DNA from: a virus
Direction: 5' to 3' (one strand)
IMG/VR virus record: IMGVR_UViG_3300042451_000363
Coordinates: 1-27,031 of that record
Length of the DNA: 27,031 nucleotides
The notes under the pieces were generated by a model. That model was not told the origin of the DNA. It ran no database searches and was given only the letters and a program-made list of their open reading frames with translations. The first letter of the stretch is position 1; the number at the start of each line of letters is the position of its first letter. This document shows positions 16,578 to 21,041 of the stretch, in pieces. Both the position numbers and the translations under genes were made by a program.

Positions 16578-16929
16578 CTATAATTAGTTTCTGAATGTTT
16601 TCATCACTTGCTAAAAACTTAGCTACTTCATACCAAGAGATTAGCGCTCCCTGTGCTAGATTAGCAATAACGTCAACTATCACATGGTATTCCATGTTCT
16701 TAGCGTCAATGTTATTTGGGCGTTGGTATTTAAATTGTTGAATAGTTCTTTCTGCGTATCCTGCTTCCTTAACAATAATATCTACTATCCACCCTTTAAA
16801 ATCTTCTTCTTCTACTGGGTAAGAATTATATTTAAACTGTAGACCGTGGGCTATACTTTTATCTGTTGCTTGTATAAAACTAGTAGATAATATTTCTTTA
16901 GCCACTTTTAATTTCTCTGTTGTTCCCAT
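16534..16929 (-). CDS. Hypothetical protein, 131 aa
   Basis: A 131-residue alpha/beta protein with a VDIIVKEAGYAERTIQQFKYQRPN segment and a C-terminal VDVIANLAQGALISWYEVAKF helix, then a charged end (DETKKDNIPSYESE). The AERTIQQFKYQ stretch could be a small helix-turn-helix, but this is not certain. It shares 44 bases with the start of the 198-residue gene in another frame. I do not recognise the family. Its place in the leftward operon, between winged-helix genes and the IHF-like gene, suggests a regulatory or replication role. Confidence 0.55.
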   Translation of the reverse strand: MGTTEKLKVAKEILSTSFIQATDKSIAHGLQFKYNSYPVEEEDFKGWIVDIIVKEAGYAERTIQQFKYQRPNNIDAKNMEYHVIVDVIANLAQGALISWYEVAKFLASDENIQKLIIDETKKDNIPSYESE

Positions 16930-16933
16930 GTTT

Positions 16934-17116
16934 TTATTTTACTTTGATTTGTAGTTTATAAAGAGCATTGGCTAGAAAAAAATAATAGAATGTAATTTTT
17001 CTATTGTGCTGTCTGCAATAGTATTCATAATCTTTTTCTAGCCTTTTCTCCCTCTTAAATAATGACTCTAAACTAGAGTCTATAAATTCTCCTATTATAA
17101 CCTCAGTAGCCTTCAA
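16934..17116 (-). CDS. Possible small basic protein, 60 aa, TTG start
   Basis: The frame opens with a TTG at 17116; no ATG is available, since a stop lies five codons further upstream. The product KATEVIIGEFIDSSLESLFK and then KREKRLEKDYEYYCRQHNRK is helical, with a basic, aromatic C-terminus (ITFYYFFLANALYKLQIKVK). It overlaps the last 14 bases of the 90-residue gene and ends 4 bases before the next ATG, a pattern consistent with coupling. No family is recognised. Confidence is limited by the rare start codon. Confidence 0.45.
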   Translation of the reverse strand: MKATEVIIGEFIDSSLESLFKREKRLEKDYEYYCRQHNRKITFYYFFLANALYKLQIKVK

Positions 17117-17375
17117 AAAGCAAATTAGTTAATTTGTACTTTCCTCTATGTACTGGTATTAGTATTTCGCGATCTCTTAGAGATTTAATAATTTTTTCTA
17201 ATGCTGGTGCGCTAATAGATAGTTTATTGCAGATTTGTTCTTTGTTTATTCTATCTGCGTACCAAGTGTTGTTAATTAAATCCATTTGAAATAATATATG
17301 ATACAATGCATGAAAGCTTGTATCGTTGGATTTCAACAATATACTGTCTTTTACATCTAGATATACTAATACCAT
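17103..17375 (-). CDS. Small winged-helix DNA-binding protein, 90 aa
   Basis: The 90-residue product has the layout of a small winged helix: helix 1 (FHALYHILFQMDLINN), helix 2 (NKEQICNKLSI), recognition helix (SAPALEKIIKSLRDREI) and a short basic wing (LIPVHRGKYKLTNLLF). This resembles MarR/DUF-type phage regulators that read 'SxxALEKxIKxLxxxxIL' patterns. A transcription-regulator role is inferred. A TATCTTTG sequence (17381-17388, minus strand) just upstream fits the Bacteroidota -7 consensus TAnnTTTG and would put the transcript start near the ATG, giving a short or absent leader. The intergenic gap to the 171-residue gene is 62 bp of AT-rich sequence. Confidence 0.65.
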   Translation of the reverse strand: MVLVYLDVKDSILLKSNDTSFHALYHILFQMDLINNTWYADRINKEQICNKLSISAPALEKIIKSLRDREILIPVHRGKYKLTNLLFEGY

Positions 17376-17380
17376 AATGT

Positions 17381-17388
17381 CAAAGATA
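17381..17388 (-). promoter_or_regulatory. Candidate Bacteroidota -7 box upstream of the 90-aa gene
   Basis: On the minus strand this reads TATCTTTG, an exact match to the TAnnTTTG box of Bacteroidota promoters. It lies six bases before the ATG at 17375. No convincing TTG -33 element is seen about 20 bp further upstream, so the call is weak. If real, the message would be nearly leaderless. Confidence 0.35.
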
Positions 17389-17437
17389 TAAGAAATTTAT
17401 GATAAGAGAGAAAATTTTTTAAAATATTATAGAATTT

Positions 17438-17953
17438 TTATAAAAAGGGTCTAAATACTTCAAACACTTCTTTGTCTATAGTTTTACGTTTACGTGCTAA
17501 AAATGGATTCATCATATAGATTACTCTAACTTCTCCTGAGATTCTACCTTTGATCTGATATAGCACTCCTTCCTTGATTAACTTCTGGAGGAGTTTAATG
17601 AATGTACTCTTAGAAGAGTATCCTAAGAATCTTTGTAAGCTTTCGTTGCTATGGGGCTGTGGGCCGTTGTAAATAATATTAAGTGGAGTTTTAAGATCTG
17701 TAGCCATCATTAAAATATTATTCATTTCTGTACGTGATAATGCTTCTGATAAATAATTTACGGTTTTACAATCTAACACTACATAATCATCAGATGTAAT
17801 TACAACGTAATTACCTTCTTCTGTAACTGTTACTACCATCTTGTCTCTCTTAAGTTCTGATGTAAGTAACTCTCCTGTGTCAGAGTTTACATACTTAGTC
17901 ACATCTAGATTAACTTTCTTACTCTCTCTTGGTTTAATAACTTTATTGCCCAT
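17438..17953 (-). CDS. RepL/MarR-like winged-helix protein, 171 aa
   Basis: The frame can be extended to a TTG at 17998, but the ATG at 17953 (MGNKVIKPRESKKVNLDVTK) is the likelier start. Residues about 60-130 contain TEMNNILMMATDLKTPLNIIYN and then a winged helix with NESLQRFLGYSSKSTFIKLL as the helix-turn-helix. The C-terminal segment reads VIYMMNPFLARKRKTIDKEVFEVF, close to the 'MNPF.A.K.K.ID' ending of RepL-type plasmid replication proteins. It may act as a replication initiator or a repressor. It is the first gene of the leftward operon, and palindromes lie just upstream (17980-17994 and 18019-18072), consistent with self-regulation. RepL versus MarR-like regulator cannot be settled by eye. 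Confidence 0.7.
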   Translation of the reverse strand: MGNKVIKPRESKKVNLDVTKYVNSDTGELLTSELKRDKMVVTVTEEGNYVVITSDDYVVLDCKTVNYLSEALSRTEMNNILMMATDLKTPLNIIYNGPQPHSNESLQRFLGYSSKSTFIKLLQKLIKEGVLYQIKGRISGEVRVIYMMNPFLARKRKTIDKEVFEVFRPFL

Positions 17954-17979
17954 AATTATGATTTTTTGTAAATATACGA

Positions 17980-17994
17980 ATAGTATTTTACTAT
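17980..17994. promoter_or_regulatory. Small palindrome near the leftward promoter
   Basis: ATAGTA (17980-17985), a TTT spacer and TACTAT (17989-17994) form a perfect 6-bp inverted repeat. It lies between the leftward ATG (17953) and a candidate -7 element at 17996-18004, a natural place for an operator. Function is inferred from position only. Confidence 0.4.
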
Positions 17995-17995
17995 A

Positions 17996-18004
17996 CAAAA
18001 CTTA
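17996..18004 (-). promoter_or_regulatory. Candidate leftward promoter -7 element
   Basis: The minus strand reads TAAGTTTTG, one base longer than the Bacteroidota consensus TAnnTTTG. It is about 40 bp upstream of the leftward ATG at 17953. The tandem palindromes start about 15 bp further upstream and would cover the -33 region. The match is imperfect. Confidence 0.35.
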
Positions 18005-18018
18005 TCATAAAATTGCTC

Positions 18019-18072
18019 CAGGTGTCATTTTTAACACCTGTGGGGCTTCTGAGGTGTTATTTTTAACACCTG
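18019..18072. repeat. Tandem palindromic repeats, operator-like
   Basis: Two 21-nt units, AGGTGT(C/T)ATTTTTAACACCTG, start at 18020 and 18052 (period 32) and differ by one base. Each contains an inverted repeat: CAGGTGT/ACACCTG in the first (18019-18025 and 18034-18040) and AGGTGTTA/TAACACCT in the second (18052-18059 and 18064-18071). The two sites lie on the same face of DNA (about three helical turns apart), as for cooperative repressor or initiator binding. They occupy the divergent control region between the leftward winged-helix gene and the rightward early genes. They could also form hairpins in RNA. Confidence 0.7.
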
Positions 18073-18251
18073 GGTAAAACCTCTACAACGTAGAAGCAGT
18101 AAGGGATATAGAAGGTTTTTTGCGTTTTCACGCTTATTTATTATTTGGGATCCTTTTTTCTATATATAAACTAGTATGAAAAAACTACACCCCCTAGATA
18201 TATAAAACTCTGAAATATACCCCCCCCCTCTGAATGCTGGAGTGCTGTGCG

Positions 18252-18318
18252 GTGTCAAAGATGGTTACTACCTGACACACACAACCCCTACTAAATTTTA
18301 GCGGGGACAGTACCCCCG
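18252..18318 (+). promoter_or_regulatory. Structured leader upstream of first rightward gene
   Basis: Two hairpins lie between the C9 tract and the ATG at 18347: GTGTCA (18252-18257) with TGACAC (18273-18278), containing an inner GGT/ACC, and CGGGG (18302-18306) with CCCCG (18314-18318). GC-rich pairing is striking in such AT-rich DNA. They could be a leader regulator, protein-binding RNA, or part of an origin. No riboswitch family is recognised. Confidence 0.4.
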
Positions 18319-18346
18319 TCATGTTTAACCCTTAAAAACAAGTATC

Positions 18347-18649
18347 ATGAAAGTAATAACAATTAAAGAATTCGCACAGGAAAACAATATCGTCAACTAC
18401 GTAAAAACTGTGCGCACTAACACTAACGGCTACTGCTACGTAACATTCGTCAACGAAGCTAACGAAGCAACCAATGTATATCTCTCTCGCAAGTTGGGGG
18501 AGGAAATATCCGAAGGAGATAGCGTAGTCGAAATGTTTAAGACACACGAATGCGCTGTGTTTGAGGTAGTTAACGCTGATGGCGAGACACGAATTAAGCT
18601 TGGTAGTCGTAGCGAATCACTACGCGGTAACATCGAAGACCTGTTCTAA
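18347..18649 (+). CDS. First rightward early gene, unknown 100-aa protein
   Basis: The first rightward gene, encoding a 100-residue protein starting MKVITIKEFAQENNIVNYVK. It reads as beta-rich (YCYVTFVNEANEATNVYLSR, then HECAVFEVVNADGETRIKLG) with a short acidic C-terminal helix (RGNIEDLF), a layout seen in small OB-like or SSB-like proteins, but I cannot assign a family. Codon use is richer in C-ending codons (AAC, TAC, CGC) than in the rest of the window, which could reflect strong expression. The ATG follows an A-rich leader, TTAAAAACAAGTATC, without a Shine-Dalgarno sequence. Confidence 0.65.
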   Translation: MKVITIKEFAQENNIVNYVKTVRTNTNGYCYVTFVNEANEATNVYLSRKLGEEISEGDSVVEMFKTHECAVFEVVNADGETRIKLGSRSESLRGNIEDLF

Positions 18650-18706
18650 CGAGCAGGCTTCGTTGCCTTTTAATTAAATATAGCTCAATAACTAAATATA
18701 ATAACC

Positions 18707-18781
18707 ATGTCAATAATAATCTGTTTATCACTCGCAATAACAACAATCGCACTTAAGTATTGGTTGCTAATAAAACTATAA
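18707..18781 (+). CDS. Tiny membrane peptide, 24 aa
   Basis: A short open frame, MSIIICLSLAITTIALKYWLLIKL, is almost entirely hydrophobic and could form one membrane helix. It is preceded by an A-rich leader (AAATATAATAACC) like those of its neighbours, and its stop falls at the start of a strong terminator hairpin (18780-18799), so it ends its transcript exactly. Too short for homology judgement; a real peptide is plausible but unproven. Confidence 0.4.
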   Translation: MSIIICLSLAITTIALKYWLLIKL

Positions 18782-18804
18782 GGGAAGTAACATTCCCTTT
18801 TAGT
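18780..18804 (+). terminator. Intrinsic terminator after the 24-aa ORF
   Basis: AAGGGAA (18780-18786) pairs with TTCCCTT (18793-18799) around a 6-nt loop and runs into TTAG. The T-run is short but the position right behind a stop codon supports it. Confidence 0.6.
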
Positions 18805-18901
18805 TATTATCATTTAATATAAATCCTTGTTATAAAGATATTCTACACAGATGCGCTCATACTGTCACTGTTTATCCAACTGACAAACAATACAAACCCT
18901 T

Positions 18902-19060
18902 ATGAAAAAAATGTTACCATTCTACTTCGTGTACGTAACAGCACTCGGAGTATTCTCAGGACTATTAATGTCTATGGGAACAAACATTATGCAGGCTATC
19001 TGTGTAATGATACTATTCTGGTCTTTAATGTTAATGCCTATGCTTAACGTTAAAGACTAA
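18902..19060 (+). CDS. Small membrane protein, 52 aa
   Basis: The ATG at 18902 opens a 52-residue protein, starting MKKMLPFYFVYVTALGVFSG. It has two probable membrane helices (YFVYVTALGVFSGLLM and then MQAICVMILFWSLMLM) and a short charged end (NVKD). It follows an A/T-rich leader with ATACAAACCCTT before the ATG. Such tiny two-helix proteins are common early phage products that modify the host membrane or exclude other phages, and a holin is another possibility, but nothing identifies the function here. The gene lies just ahead of the long inverted repeat at 19085-19138. Confidence 0.6.
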   Translation: MKKMLPFYFVYVTALGVFSGLLMSMGTNIMQAICVMILFWSLMLMPMLNVKD

Positions 19061-19084
19061 TAATAGTCAATCTTTTAAAGATTA

Positions 19085-19138
19085 ATAAGTTATAGTATGG
19101 GTATTCCCTACTAACACATCTAGCGGACTATAACTTAT
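19085..19138 (+). promoter_or_regulatory. Long inverted repeat in 5' leader region
   Basis: ATAAGTTATAGT (19085-19096) pairs perfectly with ACTATAACTTAT (19127-19138) over 12 bp, enclosing 30 nt that contain a small GGG/CCC hairpin. A second palindrome (AATCTT-TTA-AAGATT, 19069-19083) lies immediately before. No T-run follows, so it is not an ordinary terminator. It may be a leader structure for the gene at 19170 or a processed RNA. Confidence 0.5.
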
Positions 19139-19169
19139 ATAGCTTAATCAATAAATAAATCATAAACAC

Positions 19170-19352
19170 ATGAGTAAACTAATCATGTTGCTAGTTACAG
19201 CAACAATTGCTTTTACAAGCATCGCAAGTAGTAATGATCCAGGAGGATATAACTACAAAAAACATTACCGTAAACAAAAGATGAGTAGAAACCTTGATCG
19301 TTTGTTTAACCGCAACAAATGTTACGGAAAATCTTATCATAACATAAGATAA
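19170..19352 (+). CDS. Small secreted basic protein, 60 aa
   Basis: A 60-residue protein with a classic N-terminal signal peptide: MSKLIMLLVTATIAFTSIAS with a likely cleavage after the Ala/Ser region. The mature part is about 40 residues, basic and Tyr/Asn/His-rich (GYNYKKHYRKQKMSRNLDRL, with a single Cys in NKCYGKSYHN). It would be exported to the periplasm or outside the cell. A phage role at the envelope, such as superinfection exclusion or interference with a cell-wall component, is conceivable but unsupported. It is closed by the terminator at 19372-19404. Confidence 0.65.
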   Translation: MSKLIMLLVTATIAFTSIASSNDPGGYNYKKHYRKQKMSRNLDRLFNRNKCYGKSYHNIR

Positions 19353-19371
19353 TAGATCTTATAGATCTGAA

Positions 19372-19404
19372 AAGAGCTGTTGTATGACAGCTCTTTATTC
19401 TTTA
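19372..19404 (+). terminator. Intrinsic terminator after the 60-aa secreted protein gene
   Basis: AAGAGCTGT (19372-19380) and ACAGCTCTT (19387-19395) form a perfect 9-bp stem with a TGTATG loop, followed by a T-rich tail (TATTCTTTAT). Confidence 0.85.
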
Positions 19405-19427
19405 TATTTACCTTAAAACATAAAGAC

Positions 19428-19709
19428 ATGGATAATAATCCTTTTGAAGACAATAACTTTTTTGTTTATCAGACTACTGTAGAAATAGAAGATGGTGTAA
19501 TACTAGTAGTTATTACAGATGGCCCAGTTGATAGCGAGGACATCATTCAAGACTATGTGTACCAACGTCACTATGATGCACAGCCTGATAAAAGTAAATA
19601 TCGCACAGTAAATCTTTCTAAAGATTTTGAGCGTATTTACGAACTAGCAAATCCTGTACATATGAAGCTTACAATGAAAGCTATCGATTATACAGCTTGC
19701 TATAGTTAG
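19428..19709 (+). CDS. Hypothetical protein, 93 aa
   Basis: The ATG at 19428 (MDNNPFEDNNFFVYQTTVEI) is preferred to an earlier ATG at 19380 that lies inside the terminator hairpin. The protein is mildly acidic with a beta-type N-terminal part (EDGVILVVITDG) and a helical C-terminal part (DFERIYELANPVHMKLTMKA), ending YTACYS. No domain is recognised. It begins soon after the terminator and its A-rich leader (CCTTAAAACATAAAGAC), and a terminator follows about 40 bases after its stop, so it seems to be a single-gene transcript. Confidence 0.6.
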   Translation: MDNNPFEDNNFFVYQTTVEIEDGVILVVITDGPVDSEDIIQDYVYQRHYDAQPDKSKYRTVNLSKDFERIYELANPVHMKLTMKAIDYTACYS

Positions 19710-19749
19710 AGTATATATACTCTGGGTTGGTTAACATTTAACCTACTAC

Positions 19750-19784
19750 AGCTCTTGGGTCTAGTATCCAAGAGCTTTTTCTTA
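19750..19784 (+). terminator. Intrinsic terminator after the 93-aa gene
   Basis: AGCTCTTGG (19750-19758) pairs perfectly with CCAAGAGCT (19768-19776) around a 9-nt loop, then TTTTCTTATT. This is a strong rho-independent terminator. Confidence 0.9.
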
Positions 19785-19801
19785 TTAAAGTTTTAAGGGT
19801 G

Positions 19802-19846
19802 AAGCACCAAGAAATGTAGAGATACAAAGTATTGGTGCTTTTTTAT
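19802..19846 (+). terminator. Second hairpin with T-run, terminator-like
   Basis: AAGCACCAA (19802-19810) pairs perfectly with TTGGTGCTT (19832-19840) around a 21-nt loop and is followed by TTTTATTCTT. The loop is long for a terminator, but the stem and T-run are good. It lies about 25 bases behind the preceding terminator and just ahead of the tRNA-like RNA, so it may end a short transcript or back up termination. Confidence 0.55.
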
Positions 19847-19860
19847 TCTTATCAAAATAC

Positions 19861-20030
19861 TAGTCAGGTGGCTGAAAGAATAAAGCGCATCTGTTATCAC
19901 AGCATACATTGAATAATGTATGCGAGGTCGGGAGATCAACTTGTTGTTGATCGTAACCTTGGAAACCCGAGATGGCACAAAGTACACGTTGCAGGTTAAA
20001 GTCCTGTCCTGACTACTAATTAGTTCTTTT
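19861..20030 (+). ncRNA. tRNA-like structured RNA with an expanded anticodon region
   Basis: An acceptor-type stem forms between AGTCAGG (19862-19868; 8 bp with T19861) and CCTGACT (20008-20014). A T arm abuts it directly: GCAGG (19991-19995), loop TTAAAGT, and CCTGT (20003-20007). TG fills positions 8-9, and a 3-bp D arm (GCT 19871-19873 with AGC 19884-19886) follows. CATCT (19888-19892) pairs with AGATG (19970-19974) as an anticodon stem, but 77 nt lie between instead of 7. The insert has hairpins at 19902-19923 (9-bp, GAAT loop) and 19934-19952 (7-bp), and TCGGG/CCCGA pairing. The variable region is 16 nt, class II size. The D loop lacks GG and the T loop has A for C56. A T-rich tract follows at 20025. 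The 3' end is not CCA. Confidence 0.65.
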
Positions 20031-20084
20031 TTTATAGGCAATGATTGTTAGCATCGTCAAAAAAATACGATCAAATTGCAAATT

Positions 20085-20126
20085 ATATCTATAAGCTCGA
20101 ATAGATATGATAGACTTTACAAGTCT
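20085..20126 (+). promoter_or_regulatory. Tandem hairpins in the leader of the 171-aa gene
   Basis: ATATCTAT (20085-20092) and ATAGATAT (20101-20108) form a perfect 8-bp inverted repeat with an 8-nt loop; AGACTT (20112-20117) and AAGTCT (20121-20126) follow with a TAC loop. They lie 56-97 bases upstream of the ATG at 20182. Such leader hairpins may stabilise mRNA or regulate translation. Function is inferred. Confidence 0.45.
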
Positions 20127-20181
20127 GAACTCCAAGAGCAAAACAAACATTTATTTATTTATCTATTTAAAATTTATTATT

Positions 20182-20697
20182 ATGAAAACTATCGTTTTAG
20201 AATCAGCAAAAGGAGTAAAAGGAGGAAAAGTTCAATTGGCATTTTCTCAAGTAATAGAAACTGGTAAAGCACCATCAAGCATTTTAGGTTTACTAAATGC
20301 ATCTGATGAGCGTTTTAACCAATCTAAACCTCGTATGGCTTGGTTAACTGCACAGCCAGAAGATGTTAAGAAGGTATTTAACCTTGATCTTAACCTTGCA
20401 GAAGGTGAAGAACTTGAAATCAACATGGTAGATCCTCGTATGGCAGGTGATAATCGTGCGTTGAACATTCAAATTACTGAGACAACAGAAGGTACTGAGT
20501 ATGATGTAGCTAACTTTGAAACTCGTGCTAAACGAGCAGGAAAAGACGGTGACTTCATCATGAAAGATGGTAAGTATATTTATGTTCGCACTACAGTTGT
20601 AGCTGGCGAAGCTAAACACTTAATCTTTGATGAAACAACTCGTGTATCTGCAAATCCAACAACATCATCTTTGATTTCTGATGCATTAGGAGAATAA
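20182..20697 (+). CDS. Abundant-looking early protein, 171 aa, unknown
   Basis: The ATG at 20182 (MKTIVLESAKGVKGGKVQLA) follows a TTTAAAATTTATTATT leader; a longer frame upstream overlaps the leader hairpins. The protein has an N-terminal beta region, then FSQVIETGKAPSSILGLLNA, PRMAWLTAQPEDVKKVFN, a beta stretch with EELEINMVDPRMAG and LNIQITETTEGTEYDVANFE, and a C-terminal region (KHLIFDETTRVSANPTTSS). The mix of charged beta strands and a short flexible acidic end (SDALGE) is reminiscent of single-stranded DNA-binding proteins, and many crAss-like phages encode a protein like this early, but I cannot assign it. Its own leader and a strong terminator behind it suggest high expression. Confidence 0.65.
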   Translation: MKTIVLESAKGVKGGKVQLAFSQVIETGKAPSSILGLLNASDERFNQSKPRMAWLTAQPEDVKKVFNLDLNLAEGEELEINMVDPRMAGDNRALNIQITETTEGTEYDVANFETRAKRAGKDGDFIMKDGKYIYVRTTVVAGEAKHLIFDETTRVSANPTTSSLISDALGE

Positions 20698-20716
20698 TCT
20701 CCGTTAAACTAAATAG

Positions 20717-20748
20717 AGGGGTAGTCTTTGGGCTACCCTTCTTTTTTT
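20717..20748 (+). terminator. Intrinsic terminator after the 171-aa gene
   Basis: AGGGGTAG (20717-20724) pairs with CTACCCTT (20733-20740), with one G-U, around an 8-nt loop, then CTTTTTTT. This is a strong rho-independent terminator. Confidence 0.9.
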
Positions 20749-20763
20749 AAAATCTTTAGCCGT

Positions 20764-21033
20764 ATGAATAATATTAAAACACGTCGTAGAGTAACTCTAG
20801 ATGAACTAGGATTATATCTGCGCACTATAGAATTAGATTATAAACCACAAGATAATCAAGAGAGAGCTGATTTAATCTCGCAATTCTTTAATGTCTTGTG
20901 TTATAAAGAAGATGTTGATCACTATGAGCAGTTATCTCATAGACATCAAGAATATCTTCAACAAGATTGGGAATTAGAATCTCGTAGAGAAGAGTATTTT
21001 AAGTCTTTAAATACTATTAACCCTTTTAATTAA
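20764..21033 (+). CDS. Hypothetical helical protein, 89 aa
   Basis: The ATG at 20764 is chosen over an earlier one at 20728, which lies inside the terminator. The protein starts MNNIKTRRRVTLDELGLYLR and is almost all helix, with many Glu, Gln, Arg and His (ERADLISQFFNVLCYK, YEQLSHRHQEYLQQDWELES). It shows no motif and no membrane segment. It precedes the secreted 149-residue protein gene by 8 bases and is probably in one transcript with it. No family is recognised. Confidence 0.6.
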   Translation: MNNIKTRRRVTLDELGLYLRTIELDYKPQDNQERADLISQFFNVLCYKEDVDHYEQLSHRHQEYLQQDWELESRREEYFKSLNTINPFN

Positions 21034-21041
21034 AAATCATT

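Larger units (their letters stand above)
17954..18346. other. Divergent intergenic control region, 393 bp
   Basis: This non-coding stretch separates the leftward and rightward genes. It holds the leftward promoter candidate and palindromes (17980-18072). Further right are a TCTAC/GTAGA palindrome (18081-18093) and a GCGT/ACGC hairpin near 18122-18133, with a T6 run just before it. Next come a run of nine C (18220-18228), a GTGTCA/TGACAC stem with an inner GGT/ACC pairing (18252-18278), and a CGGGG/CCCCG hairpin (18302-18318). Together with the strand switch this suggests regulatory or origin function. No ORF here is convincing on either strand. Confidence 0.6.
19710..20181 (+). other. RNA-rich intergenic region, 472 bp
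   Basis: This stretch holds no convincing gene. From left to right it contains two terminator-type hairpins, the tRNA-like RNA, a short palindrome ACTAATTAGT (20015-20024) with a T-run, and the tandem leader hairpins of the next gene. The concentration of strong RNA structure in one gap is the notable point. Its minus strand has an 82-codon frame which is better explained as a shadow of the RNA. Confidence 0.65.

Noticed and set aside
18332-18633. Minus-strand frames across the first rightward gene
   Set aside because: They are shadows of the 100-residue gene; the plus-strand frame has the proper leader and direction.
18653-18676. Terminator directly after the 100-residue gene (AACGA/TCGTT)
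   Set aside because: The stem is only 5 bp with a weak T-tract; it may slow polymerase but is not a convincing terminator compared with the others.
19861-20015. Ordinary functional tRNA, or a tRNA with a group I intron
   Set aside because: The insert of 77 nt is too short for a group I intron and lacks the conserved core. No removal of an insert yields a normal anticodon loop, and D-loop GG and T-loop C56 are missing.
19793-20041. 82-codon frame on the minus strand
   Set aside because: It runs antisense through the terminator hairpin and the tRNA-like RNA, has no neighbours in its direction and no recognisable protein features. The RNA structure explains the sequence better.
20247-20619. 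Minus-strand frames inside the 171-residue gene
   Set aside because: They are antisense shadows with improbable composition, and the plus frame has a leader and terminator.
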